Shown one piece after another: positions 7,421 to 15,144 of a DNA stretch of 64,000 nucleotides. Where the stretch lies: assembly GCF_002258315.1 (NCBI RefSeq), contig NZ_NOYD01000061.1, positions 108,766 through 172,765 of the forward strand, in the 5' to 3' direction. The position numbers and the translations under genes were made by a program. Below the pieces are notes generated by a model. It worked only from the letters and a program-made list of their open reading frames with translations, was not told the origin of the DNA and made no database searches. How positions within the stretch are numbered: position 1 is the first letter of the stretch; the number at the start of each line of letters is the position of its first letter. This stretch comes from Rhodococcus sp. 06-462-5. Lineage in GTDB: Bacteria; Actinomycetota; Actinomycetes; Mycobacteriales; Mycobacteriaceae.

Positions 7421-8527
7421 TTGAGAGCGCGACTTCGAGCGACATGGTGGCCGGACGATACCCCAGATGCCGGGTGGTCGCTCGGCGTCGACGTCGGCTA
7501 TCTGCGTGAACTCGTCGAGTACTGGGCCGACGAATTCGACTGGACGGCACAGGAGTCGGCCCTGTCGAGACATCCTCGATTCCGGGTCGACGTCGGTGAT
7601 CTGGGCATTCACTTCGTGCACGCACGGGCAGTGTCGCCCGTGGGCCCGGTTCTTCCTCTGGTCCTCAGCCATGGGTGGCCGGACTCGTTCTGGCGTTACT
7701 CGAAAGTTGTATCGCTGCTGACCGATCCGGGTGCACACGGCGCTGACCCCGCCGATGCCTTCGATGTCATCGTGCCCGACATGCCCGGTTACGGATACTC
7801 GGATCCGCCGACAGGACCCCCTTTGAATTCGATTGCAGTGGCAGGACTTTGGGCCGAGCTGATGCACATTCTCGGGTATTCCCGTTACGGGGCCGCCGGA
7901 GGTGACATCGGCAGCGGCGTCAGTCGCTACCTGGCTTTGGACCACCCTGGCTCCGTGGTGGCCGTCCACCGCATGGATGCTGGACTGCCCGTTTTCACCG
8001 GCGACCCCGCAGACCTCTCACAGCAGGAGCGGGACTTTCTCGACAGGGCCGCCGCGTGGGGTACTGCGGAGGGCGCTTACGCTGCGATGCACCGCACGAA
8101 ACCGCAGACCGCGGCCGTCGGGTTGACCGATTCGCCGGCCGGACTGGCCGCATGGATCGTGGAGAAGCTCCGAGGGTGGACCGACTGCGACGGGGACATC
8201 GAGCGCAGCTTCAGCAAGGACGAAATCCTCACCAATGTCACCCTCTACTGGCTCACCGGAACCATCGGGTCGTCGATGCGTATGTACAACGCCAACGGTT
8301 CCATTCCGTTGGAGCAGCACGCCCGTCGGGTCGAGGTGCCGTCAGGGTTCTCGCTCTTCGCGGGTGATCTGACCAGTCCGCCCCGCTCGTGGCTCGACCG
8401 CGTCGCGAACGTCGTTCATGTGTCCGAGCTTCCGCGCGGTGGGCACTTCGCGCCGTTCGTGGAACCCGATCTGTACGCGCAGGAACTGCGCGACTTCTTC
8501 CGGCCGTATCGTGCGGCCCTCACGTAG
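7421..8527 (+). CDS. Epoxide hydrolase (EHN-domain alpha/beta hydrolase) with an unresolved 5' end
   Basis: The product is an epoxide hydrolase of the microsomal type, which opens epoxides to diols through an ester intermediate. An EHN domain (LRARLRATWWPDD, then YLRELVEYWADEFDW) precedes the hydrolase fold: HGWPDSFWRY is the oxyanion region, GAAGGDIGSGVSRYLAL carries the nucleophile Asp, and GGHFAPFVEPDLYAQEL the catalytic His. The first usable start, TTG 7421, removes the conserved lead-in ALDDL, which is encoded just upstream in the same frame. That frame has no ATG, GTG or TTG between a TAA at 7343 and 7421. ATG 7356 in another frame would join after a single-base indel near 7385. Either a rare ATT start (7385) or a frameshift explains this. 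Confidence 0.8.
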   Translation: MRARLRATWWPDDTPDAGWSLGVDVGYLRELVEYWADEFDWTAQESALSRHPRFRVDVGDLGIHFVHARAVSPVGPVLPLVLSHGWPDSFWRYSKVVSLLTDPGAHGADPADAFDVIVPDMPGYGYSDPPTGPPLNSIAVAGLWAELMHILGYSRYGAAGGDIGSGVSRYLALDHPGSVVAVHRMDAGLPVFTGDPADLSQQERDFLDRAAAWGTAEGAYAAMHRTKPQTAAVGLTDSPAGLAAWIVEKLRGWTDCDGDIERSFSKDEILTNVTLYWLTGTIGSSMRMYNANGSIPLEQHARRVEVPSGFSLFAGDLTSPPRSWLDRVANVVHVSELPRGGHFAPFVEPDLYAQELRDFFRPYRAALT

Positions 8528-8583
8528 AGCGATCGAAATACACGGGCATTTCTCTGCGTCTCAGCACCCCATCTCCCGAAGCA

Positions 8584-9435
8584 CTACCGAGGCTCGTCGA
8601 GTTCCAGGGCCAGTTCCATGCACCGCAGGCGTGCAGGGGAGAAGTCGTAGGGCAACATTCGGACGGCCTCGGTAAGGCTCTTCGACCCGCATGCCGTACC
8701 GGTGTCGGCGGTAGCGGGGTGCAACTCGTCCCAGGCGTCGAACCGGGCGTCGTCGGCCTGCGCCAGACCGGAGCTCTCGATGACCGCGTGGAGGGCGGTC
8801 TCGAAGGCGTGCCGTTCGGCCGCCACCTCCGCCACGCGAGGGTCGTCGACGGCAACCGTGTCGTCGAGCGCCTCCTCGGCGGCGGCGACCCGGTCGGAAC
8901 ACGCCCGCAGGTCCGGGTGGGTGGCCAGGGCGATGAAACGCGACGCCTGGACGGACGCGCCGAGCGCGCCGAAGATCCGTTCGGTCACGAGCAGGGTGTC
9001 GAGGTCGTCCTGCCGCAGGGCTCCCTCGGGCAGTTCTGCGAGGCGATCGCTCACGACGTCGGAGAGCAGGCCCAAACTGCTCCCCTGCGCCCGCATACGC
9101 TGCACGGCGATCCGCTGCTGCTCGAGTTCGGCCTGCCGGGCGACAAGGGATCCCTCCAGCCGGTCCAGAATGCGCGCGACGTCGCTGTCGGCGGTACCGG
9201 ACGCGAAGGCGTCGCGGATGTCGTCGAGAGCAATGCCGGCGTCGGCCAGCCGGCGGATCCGCAGCAGCTGGATCATCTCGTCGTAGCCGTAGCGGCGGCG
9301 GTCGTCGCTGCCCCGCTCGGGCTCCGGGAGCAGACCGATCTGGTGGTAATGACGGATCGCTCGCGGCGTGGTGCCGACGAAGGCGGCAGCTCCCCCGATC
9401 GTGACTCGGCGCGGTGGGATGAATGACGAGAACAT
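8584..9435 (-). CDS. MerR-family transcriptional regulator
   Basis: This 283-residue regulator starts at ATG 9435, preceded by GAGGAAGG at good spacing. Residues 10-80 form a MerR winged helix-turn-helix (VTIGGAAAFVGTTPRAIRHY then the second helix LRIRRLADAGIALDDI), followed by a coiled-coil dimerisation helix (LDRLEGSLVARQAELEQQ) and a long C-terminal domain of about 160 residues with no recognised ligand motif. The long helical C-terminus resembles the MerR regulators that sense organic molecules rather than metals; no metal-binding cysteine pair is seen. It converges on the epoxide hydrolase gene. Its target is unknown. Confidence 0.82.
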   Translation of the reverse strand: MFSSFIPPRRVTIGGAAAFVGTTPRAIRHYHQIGLLPEPERGSDDRRRYGYDEMIQLLRIRRLADAGIALDDIRDAFASGTADSDVARILDRLEGSLVARQAELEQQRIAVQRMRAQGSSLGLLSDVVSDRLAELPEGALRQDDLDTLLVTERIFGALGASVQASRFIALATHPDLRACSDRVAAAEEALDDTVAVDDPRVAEVAAERHAFETALHAVIESSGLAQADDARFDAWDELHPATADTGTACGSKSLTEAVRMLPYDFSPARLRCMELALELDEPR

Positions 9436-9663
9436 GGGCTGGCCTTCCTCGGTGGGCGGGACACGTCCACTGCACCACATGACGCTACGGAAGGTGCAAC
9501 TCCGCTACTGATATGACGTCTCATAGGGCAACAGGTTCAGAGACATTCGAGGGAACGCACCCTTTCGGGTGACGAACCTGGCCGTCGAATCCCCAGCAGC
9601 GCTGCATATTCCATTCGGTCTGGTCACCTCCCCGTGCAGGCCGTGACTCGTGCGCTCGACCTA

Positions 9664-10788
9664 CTACTCTCGGTTCGGACTCTCCGCGGTGTGTGGGCGA
9701 GCCAAAGCAATGCGGTTGCGGCCGTTGCGTTTTGTAGTGAAGAGCGCAGCGTCGGCTGCGGCCAGTGTCCCGTCGAATATCTCCCGGGGAGTGCTGCGGT
9801 CCATGTGCGGCAACGAACCGCCGATGCTGACCGTGATCGCGATGTCGTCGTCGACGTTGTGTACGGCACGACGCAACCTGTCTGCGAACTCGCCGAGGGT
9901 CGGCGTCGGATCAGGAACGAGGACGACGAATTCGTCGCCGCCCAGTCTCGCGACGACTGCGTGCCGGCCGGCAGACATGGTCAGGCGCATCGCGGTCAGT
10001 CTCAATGCCACATCACCGGCTGAATGGCCGTGGTGGTCGTTGACTGCTTTGAAATGGTCGATGTCGATCAGCAGGATCGCGGGGTATCCGGCGCCGTCGC
10101 TGGTGTCGAGTGCTCTGGCCTCGAGGCCCCGCCGGTTCAGCACTCCGGTCAACGGATCCGTCATCGCATCGGACAGGTGTACCCGAGAGGACTTCAACAA
10201 CGCCCGCGAGTACGCCCACAGCAGTGTGACGGCGCCGTTGATCACAATGACGGCCACAAACACTCGCAGGGCGATCGATACGGTATCGGTCGAGGCCCTG
10301 GCAAGCGCCATGGCTCCGAGTACGAGCACGAAGACGGTGCTCCACACGACGTGAAACCAGATCACGTTCGGTCGGGCGAAATGGGCAGCGTACGCGCCGA
10401 CCAGCGCGAGCAGCATCGCGCCGTGAAGCGCCGCCAGCGGGTCGGAGTACGTTGCGGTCACGACGGTGACACCGACTTCGCAGTACACGACGAACCAGTT
10501 GTTGACCGGTGCCCGGCGGGACCACAAGTCCATCCGGTAGTCGGCTTTGCTCATGATCCATGCGACGGGAAGCGTACTGATGCACACGGCGTAGGTGAGC
10601 ACGGTGCCGAAACCGTCGGTGGGGCCGTCCTGCGTGAAGGTGGTGCCGATGCCGACGAGCCCGAACAGCAGTGTTTGAACGACGACGCCCATTCGCAGCA
10701 GCGGGTCGGGAGATTCCTGGTACGTCCGAGCGCCCGCCGGAATGTCGGTTGGCGTCGTTCTACCCGGCGATTCCCGGTGTCTACCCAC
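9664..10788 (-). CDS. Membrane-bound diguanylate cyclase (GGDEF domain)
   Basis: The 374-residue product has about five to six membrane spans in residues 35-190, then a GGDEF domain (DPLTGVLNRRGLEARAL, DIDHFKAVNDHHGHSAGD, and the intact active site RLGGDEFVV). It should make cyclic di-GMP from two GTP. The residues five positions before GGDEF are not RxxD, so the usual inhibitory I-site is missing and product feedback may be absent. No EAL domain is present. The GTG start at 10788 overlaps the end of the upstream small gene by 8 nt, so translation is probably coupled. Confidence 0.88.
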   Translation of the reverse strand: MGRHRESPGRTTPTDIPAGARTYQESPDPLLRMGVVVQTLLFGLVGIGTTFTQDGPTDGFGTVLTYAVCISTLPVAWIMSKADYRMDLWSRRAPVNNWFVVYCEVGVTVVTATYSDPLAALHGAMLLALVGAYAAHFARPNVIWFHVVWSTVFVLVLGAMALARASTDTVSIALRVFVAVIVINGAVTLLWAYSRALLKSSRVHLSDAMTDPLTGVLNRRGLEARALDTSDGAGYPAILLIDIDHFKAVNDHHGHSAGDVALRLTAMRLTMSAGRHAVVARLGGDEFVVLVPDPTPTLGEFADRLRRAVHNVDDDIAITVSIGGSLPHMDRSTPREIFDGTLAAADAALFTTKRNGRNRIALARPHTAESPNRE

Positions 10789-11326
10789 GGGAACCGTCTC
10801 GCGTCATCTCCGTTCGCCACCGCAGACTGGCTCGGATCGCGTCGCCGACGCTTGCCGTGAGTTCGGCGACCGTTCGCTCGGAATCGAACTGTGCAGGTTC
10901 GGCTTCCGTTGTCGGTCGGCGAACCGGCTCGATCGAGCGCCCGGTACTCGGGGTCCGGCCATCTATCCCCAACCGAAATGCACTGGGCGGGGCCATACGG
11001 ATGGTGGGAAGACGTTCGGTGTTTCGTGTCACTGCAGAACAATCGATGGTGAGCAGCATTCGATCGTGGCGCACGAACGTCTGCTTGTCTGCAATGACAA
11101 CGTACAAGCCGTCGTTCGCCTCGGCACGCGTGGCCAGTCTCGTGAGGACCCGACGAATACGTTGCTGACACTGCGTTCGGTCCGAGGAAACGACCAGCGC
11201 GGCACCTGACACCGAAGATCGCGTGTGGCGGGCCTGCTCCGTCAGGCTCGTCCACGCGGGATTGTCGCCATCGCCGAAATATGTTCGCAACAGCCAAAGT
11301 TCAGAGTTGTTCGTACCGTCGGGCAT
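10781..11326 (-). CDS. Small protein with a DUF6924-like N-terminal domain
   Basis: The 181-residue protein begins with LWLLRTYFGDGDNPAWTSL and includes YVVIADKQTF followed by LLTIDC; this pattern (an Arg-Thr-x-Phe start, a trailing ADxxT then a hydrophobic-Asp strand) resembles DUF6924, a small actinobacterial family of unknown role. The last 60 residues are low in motif content and probably disordered. It overlaps the diguanylate cyclase start by 8 nt and is probably co-translated with it, so it may regulate or sense for that enzyme. The domain assignment is from recall of the family pattern and is tentative. Confidence 0.6.
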   Translation of the reverse strand: MPDGTNNSELWLLRTYFGDGDNPAWTSLTEQARHTRSSVSGAALVVSSDRTQCQQRIRRVLTRLATRAEANDGLYVVIADKQTFVRHDRMLLTIDCSAVTRNTERLPTIRMAPPSAFRLGIDGRTPSTGRSIEPVRRPTTEAEPAQFDSERTVAELTASVGDAIRASLRWRTEMTRDGSRG

Positions 11327-11368
11327 GGTGATCCAATCCGAGAACGACGGGTGCAGCGAACCGCACGA

Positions 11369-12319
11369 TCAGATGGAGGGAACCGTACGCAATTTCAAGG
11401 GCACGTTGTCGGCGAGGAATGCGAGTTGATCACCGATGACCGATGAAAACAGGGGTTCGACGTACGGATCGAAGTGACCGCCCGAATAGGTGCGTACCGT
11501 GGCTTTGCGAACTTTCGCCGCGGCGCGTTGCGCGACGGACGCCGGGGTGACGGAATCCTCGGACGCGATCTGCACCAGCGTTGGGCAGTCGATCGCCGAC
11601 ATCGTGCGGCCCGGGGAGTACCGCCAGATTTTCAGCAGTATCCGCGCCGCCACGGTCTCGGGGTAGTCGCCGTCGGTCAGGCCCGACTCGAGGACCAAGC
11701 GGTCACGCCCTTTCATCGCGTCGGGTGAGACCATCACAGCGCGTGTGCCAGGTAGCCCGACACTGTCGACGTAGTGCGGTGACCGTCCGAGGGCGGCGCG
11801 GACGCTGTCGGTGATGGCGGCCGGTGCCAGCCGCAGTGCCTGCCTGAACCCGGTGGCGCGAACGGCGGCGATGCCGTCGATGTGGGGCACCTGTGCGATG
11901 ACCGCTGTGAACCGAACGCCGTTGCCCGCCAACGTGAGTACGTGGCCGCCGGCGAAGGACGTGCCCCACCCGACGATTCGGTTCTCGTCGACGCCGTCGA
12001 GAGAGCGAGCGAAGTCGACTGCGTGTCGCCAATCGGCAAGCTGAGCATCCACGTCCAACAACTGGCGCGGTTCGCCTTCACTGTCCCCGAAGTACCGATA
12101 GTCGAAGACGCAGACCACGTAGCCGGCCTCGACGAAACGCTCGGCGTAGGCGTACAGGCGCATCGCCCGAGGTGAGCCGAATCCGTGCGCCATCACGATT
12201 GCAGGTAGTGGCATGGCGGCGGACACCGCGGGACGAAAGACCGTTGCCGCGCAACGAACTCCGTCCGACACGAAGGACGTTTCGGTACGGGTGAAGCCGG
12301 AGTGTTCGTCGGTGGTCAT
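11369..12319 (-). CDS. Alpha/beta hydrolase (S9/dienelactone-type)
   Basis: The 316-residue product starts at ATG 12319 (GAGAGA upstream). It has the alpha/beta hydrolase order: oxyanion motif MAHGFGSPRAM, then FDYRYFGDSEGEPRQLLDVD, nucleophile elbow GWGTSFAGG (Ser in GTSFAG), acid residue in ASEDSVTPASV and catalytic His in SGGHFDPYVE. This arrangement is typical of uncharacterised esterases and thioesterase-like enzymes in lipid catabolism. It lies 41 bp downstream of the SDR gene on the same strand, so both are probably made from the divergent promoter region with the twin operators at 13174-13222. Confidence 0.83.
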   Translation of the reverse strand: MTTDEHSGFTRTETSFVSDGVRCAATVFRPAVSAAMPLPAIVMAHGFGSPRAMRLYAYAERFVEAGYVVCVFDYRYFGDSEGEPRQLLDVDAQLADWRHAVDFARSLDGVDENRIVGWGTSFAGGHVLTLAGNGVRFTAVIAQVPHIDGIAAVRATGFRQALRLAPAAITDSVRAALGRSPHYVDSVGLPGTRAVMVSPDAMKGRDRLVLESGLTDGDYPETVAARILLKIWRYSPGRTMSAIDCPTLVQIASEDSVTPASVAQRAAAKVRKATVRTYSGGHFDPYVEPLFSSVIGDQLAFLADNVPLKLRTVPSI

Positions 12320-12360
12320 TCGTTCGTCTCTCTGTTCTACAGCAGGGTGGTGATCGGATC

Positions 12361-13158
12361 TCACAGCTTGAAAGGGTTGAGGGTCTTGCCGAGGTAGTAG
12401 CCGATGCGAGTCGGAATCGGCTTCGCGGCAGCAGCAGTCACCTTGTTGACCATCCCGGGCACGCACACCGGCGTGCCGTTGTTCACGGCACGCCAACCTT
12501 CTCGGACGACGTCCTCGGGGCTCTGCCACAGAAGAGCGGGCAGCTTGGAGGTCGCTGCATCTCGGGTTCCCATCACGTCGTGGAACTCACTGTGGGTGAA
12601 GCCGGGGCAGAGCGCAGTCACGTGGATGCCATGCGGCCGCAACTCCATGTCGAGTGCTTGCGAGATGTCGAGCACATAGGACTTGATTCCGGTGTACAGC
12701 AGACTTGCACCAGGGGGAAGCAATGCCGCCAACGACGACAGATTCACGATTCGGCCGTATCCGCGTTCTTTCATGCCGGGCACCGTGAGATGAGCGAGTT
12801 CGGTGACGGCAGTGATCATCACCTGTATCTCCGCGGCGAGTGCGTCGAACGGCGCATCTGCGAACGTGGAGTTCCCCGACATGCCCGCGTTGTTGACGAG
12901 GATGTCGACGTCGACGCCGAGGGATCTCGTTTCTTCGACGATGGCCCGGGGCGCAGCGCGATCGGCGAGATCCGCGGGCACGACGTCGCATCGCACATCG
13001 TGCCGAGACGACAGCTCGTCCGCCAGGGCGGTGAGCCGGTCCTCGCGTCGCGCGACGAGCACGAGGTTGTGCCCTTCGGCGGCGAGGTGTCGAGCAAATG
13101 CCGCGCCTATGCCCGCTGATGCTCCGGTTATCAGCGCGGTTCTTCCGGTCTTCGCCAT
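12361..13158 (-). CDS. Short-chain dehydrogenase/reductase (SDR)
   Basis: This 265-residue classical SDR has the NAD(P)-binding motif TGASAGIG at residues 11-18, NNAG near residue 90, the catalytic Ser in NLSSLAALL, and the YxxxK motif as YTGIK about 13 residues on. The Arg pair in VARREDR suggests NADPH preference. It resembles SDRs acting on long-chain or cyclic alcohols. It is the first gene of a two-gene minus-strand operon with the hydrolase at 11369, divergent from a TetR-lipase operon; two copies of CTTGAA-N5-TTCAAG lie in between, so control by that TetR is probable. Confidence 0.88.
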   Translation of the reverse strand: MAKTGRTALITGASAGIGAAFARHLAAEGHNLVLVARREDRLTALADELSSRHDVRCDVVPADLADRAAPRAIVEETRSLGVDVDILVNNAGMSGNSTFADAPFDALAAEIQVMITAVTELAHLTVPGMKERGYGRIVNLSSLAALLPPGASLLYTGIKSYVLDISQALDMELRPHGIHVTALCPGFTHSEFHDVMGTRDAATSKLPALLWQSPEDVVREGWRAVNNGTPVCVPGMVNKVTAAAAKPIPTRIGYYLGKTLNPFKL

Positions 13159-13173
13159 CGACGGGCCTCCACT

Positions 13174-13222
13174 CTTGAATGGTATTCAAGGACGGTAGCA
13201 GGGTCTTGAAGACCATTCAAGA
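13174..13222. promoter_or_regulatory. Two copies of a palindromic operator, CTTGAA-N5-TTCAAG
   Basis: Site A is CTTGAATGGTATTCAAG at 13174-13190. Site B, TCTTGAAGACCATTCAAGA, covers 13204-13222. Both share CTTGAA-N5-TTCAAG and are 31 bp apart, nearly three helical turns. They lie between the SDR start (13158, minus) and the TetR start (13224 or 13236, plus). Site B would overlap the TetR leader, so autoregulation plus control of the SDR-hydrolase operon is the natural reading. Confidence 0.75.
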
Positions 13223-13223
13223 T

Positions 13224-13799
13224 ATGGTTGGTCGTATGCCCAGGAATCGCGGACTTCACGACCGGGAGAGCAAGCGCGAGGACATCGTGGTCGCCGCCCG
13301 CGAAATGTTCGTATCCGACGGCTTCGATCGCACCTCGATCAGCCGTCTGGCAAAAGCAGCAGGCGTCACTGCGAACACGCTGTATTGGTACTTCGGAGAC
13401 AAGGACGACATCCTGGTCGCTGTTCTGACGGCAATCGCCGCCGAGGACGCCACGGACTATCTCCAGATCGTCGATCTACCACTTGCCGACCGGCTGTTCT
13501 GGCTGGTGGAGCGGCTCCGCAGAGTCGGCCCACTGGTCTCCACCGTGCACGATCGGGTGACCGAGTCCGAGGCCATCGATCAGTGGCACAACGGGTTTCA
13601 TGCCTTCGCGGAATCGCTGTTCGCCGCCGATATCGCGGCTGCAGGACTGTCCGGAGAGGCGGCCGATGCCATGCTCCGTATCGGTACGTTCGTCGTCGAG
13701 GGATTGCTGACTCACGCGGCGTCGCCAGAAGTCTCCCGAGCAGTCATCGAGCAACTAGTCGACACCATCGCACCCTCATCAGGAAGTAATCCACTATGA
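13224..13799 (+). CDS. TetR-family regulator
   Basis: The product is about 191 residues from ATG 13224; ATG 13236 (MPRNRG) is an equally good start and would leave operator B clear of the RBS. The N-terminal HTH is canonical (REDIVVAAREMFVSDGFDRT, ISRLAKAAGVTANTLYWYFG), followed by a helical ligand domain with no recognised specificity. Its TGA overlaps the ATG of the downstream lipase (ATGA at 13796), so the two are coupled. It very likely binds the paired palindromes just upstream and represses both its own operon and the divergent SDR-hydrolase operon. Confidence 0.88.
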   Translation: MVGRMPRNRGLHDRESKREDIVVAAREMFVSDGFDRTSISRLAKAAGVTANTLYWYFGDKDDILVAVLTAIAAEDATDYLQIVDLPLADRLFWLVERLRRVGPLVSTVHDRVTESEAIDQWHNGFHAFAESLFAADIAAAGLSGEAADAMLRIGTFVVEGLLTHAASPEVSRAVIEQLVDTIAPSSGSNPL

Positions 13800-15109
13800 G
13801 TACCGAACCCGATACCGCGTCGACCGGTCGTCCGCGAGTCGCAGCCGACCACGCCGACTCGGAATCGATCATCGCGATTCCCAGCATGGACCCGTTCTAT
13901 CGGGCCCCTGCCGGTTTCGAGCACACGGAGCCGGGAACCGTGTTGCGGTCCCGCGCGGTGACCCTCGCGTTGTTCGGTGTCATTCGGCAGAAAGTGTCGG
14001 CGTGGCAACTTCTGTACCGGACCACCAGCCTCGACGGGGCAGCGCGTGTCGCGGTCACGACGGTGGTTCTTCCGGTCGGGGGGCGAGCGCAATCGGAGCG
14101 AGCACTGCTGTCCTATCAGTGCGCGATCGACGCCGTGTCGGATCGGTGTTTCCCGTCCTATGTTCTGCGGGCGGGCGCTCGAGCCGTCGGCTCCGTACCG
14201 CAGTTCGAGTTCATGATCATCCTGTACGCACTGCGCCGCGGATGGGTTCTGTCCCTCCCCGATCACGAGGGCATGGACGGGCTGTGGGGAGCCCCGATCG
14301 AGCCCGGTTACTGCACGCTCGACGGCGTCCGCGCGGCACTGTCTTTCGAGCCGCTCGACCTCACAGCCACCACCCCTGTCGCGCTGTGGGGGTACTCGGG
14401 CGGCGGGTTGGCGACGTCATGGGCCGCGGAGGTTGCAGCCGACTACGCCCCTGAACTCGACGTCGTCGGCGCTGCACTCGGATCGCCCGTCGGCGACCCC
14501 GGATCTGCATTCTCCCGCCTCAACGGCACCATCTTCGCGGCGCTGCCCGCGATGGTGGTGGAGGGCCTCCGTCGCACCTACCCCGTACTCGACCGCCTCG
14601 TTCGCGAACACGTTGCCGCGGCGGGGCTCGAAACCCTCTCATCTCTGCACCGCAAGACGACAGTGCACGCCGTCGCGTCCATGGTGATGCACGATCTGGA
14701 GCGGCACCTCGATATGCCGATGGCAGACCTCCTGGCGGCACCCGAGATGGTGCAGATTTTTCAGGATATCCAGCCCGGCAAGTCGGCACCCGAGTTTCCG
14801 CTGCTCGTGGTGCAGGCGGTGCATGATCCGATGATCGACGTCGACGACGTGGACGGGCAAGTACGCCGGTATCGCGCTGCGGGAGCGAACGTCACCTACA
14901 TCCGCGATCGTCTCAGCGAACACCTGTCGCTGCACCCGATCGCGGCCCCCATCACTCTGGATTGGCTCTCGGATCGCTTCGCGGGCAAGCCGACCGACGA
15001 ATCGTCGACGATCACCGTGTGGTCACTGGCCGGATCTGTGCCGGGGCTGCGCGGATTGCTCGGACTCGCGGTATCCACCGGACGCGCATTCGCCGGCCGA
15101 ATCGGTTGA
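13796..15109 (+). CDS. LIP-type (secretory lipase family) alpha/beta hydrolase
   Basis: The 437-residue product matches the fungal/actinobacterial LIP lipase family: MDPFYRAP near residue 30, RSRAVTLALFG, PDHEGMDGLWGAP, and the nucleophile elbow WGYSGGGLATSW; the acid Asp is in QAVHDPMIDVDDV and the His in LSEHLSLHP. Actinobacterial members act on triacylglycerol or wax-like esters. Unlike most family members there is no clear signal peptide, so it may be intracellular. A paralogue lies at 23380. It is translationally coupled to the TetR gene. Confidence 0.85.
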   Translation: MSTEPDTASTGRPRVAADHADSESIIAIPSMDPFYRAPAGFEHTEPGTVLRSRAVTLALFGVIRQKVSAWQLLYRTTSLDGAARVAVTTVVLPVGGRAQSERALLSYQCAIDAVSDRCFPSYVLRAGARAVGSVPQFEFMIILYALRRGWVLSLPDHEGMDGLWGAPIEPGYCTLDGVRAALSFEPLDLTATTPVALWGYSGGGLATSWAAEVAADYAPELDVVGAALGSPVGDPGSAFSRLNGTIFAALPAMVVEGLRRTYPVLDRLVREHVAAAGLETLSSLHRKTTVHAVASMVMHDLERHLDMPMADLLAAPEMVQIFQDIQPGKSAPEFPLLVVQAVHDPMIDVDDVDGQVRRYRAAGANVTYIRDRLSEHLSLHPIAAPITLDWLSDRFAGKPTDESSTITVWSLAGSVPGLRGLLGLAVSTGRAFAGRIG

Positions 15110-15144
15110 TACACAACCACATCGAGACCCGGAGATGCTGAAGC

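Noticed and set aside
8389..9426. Long plus-strand open frame opposite the MerR gene
   Set aside because: It is a GC-rich shadow of the MerR gene with no family features; the minus-strand protein has clear motifs and an RBS.
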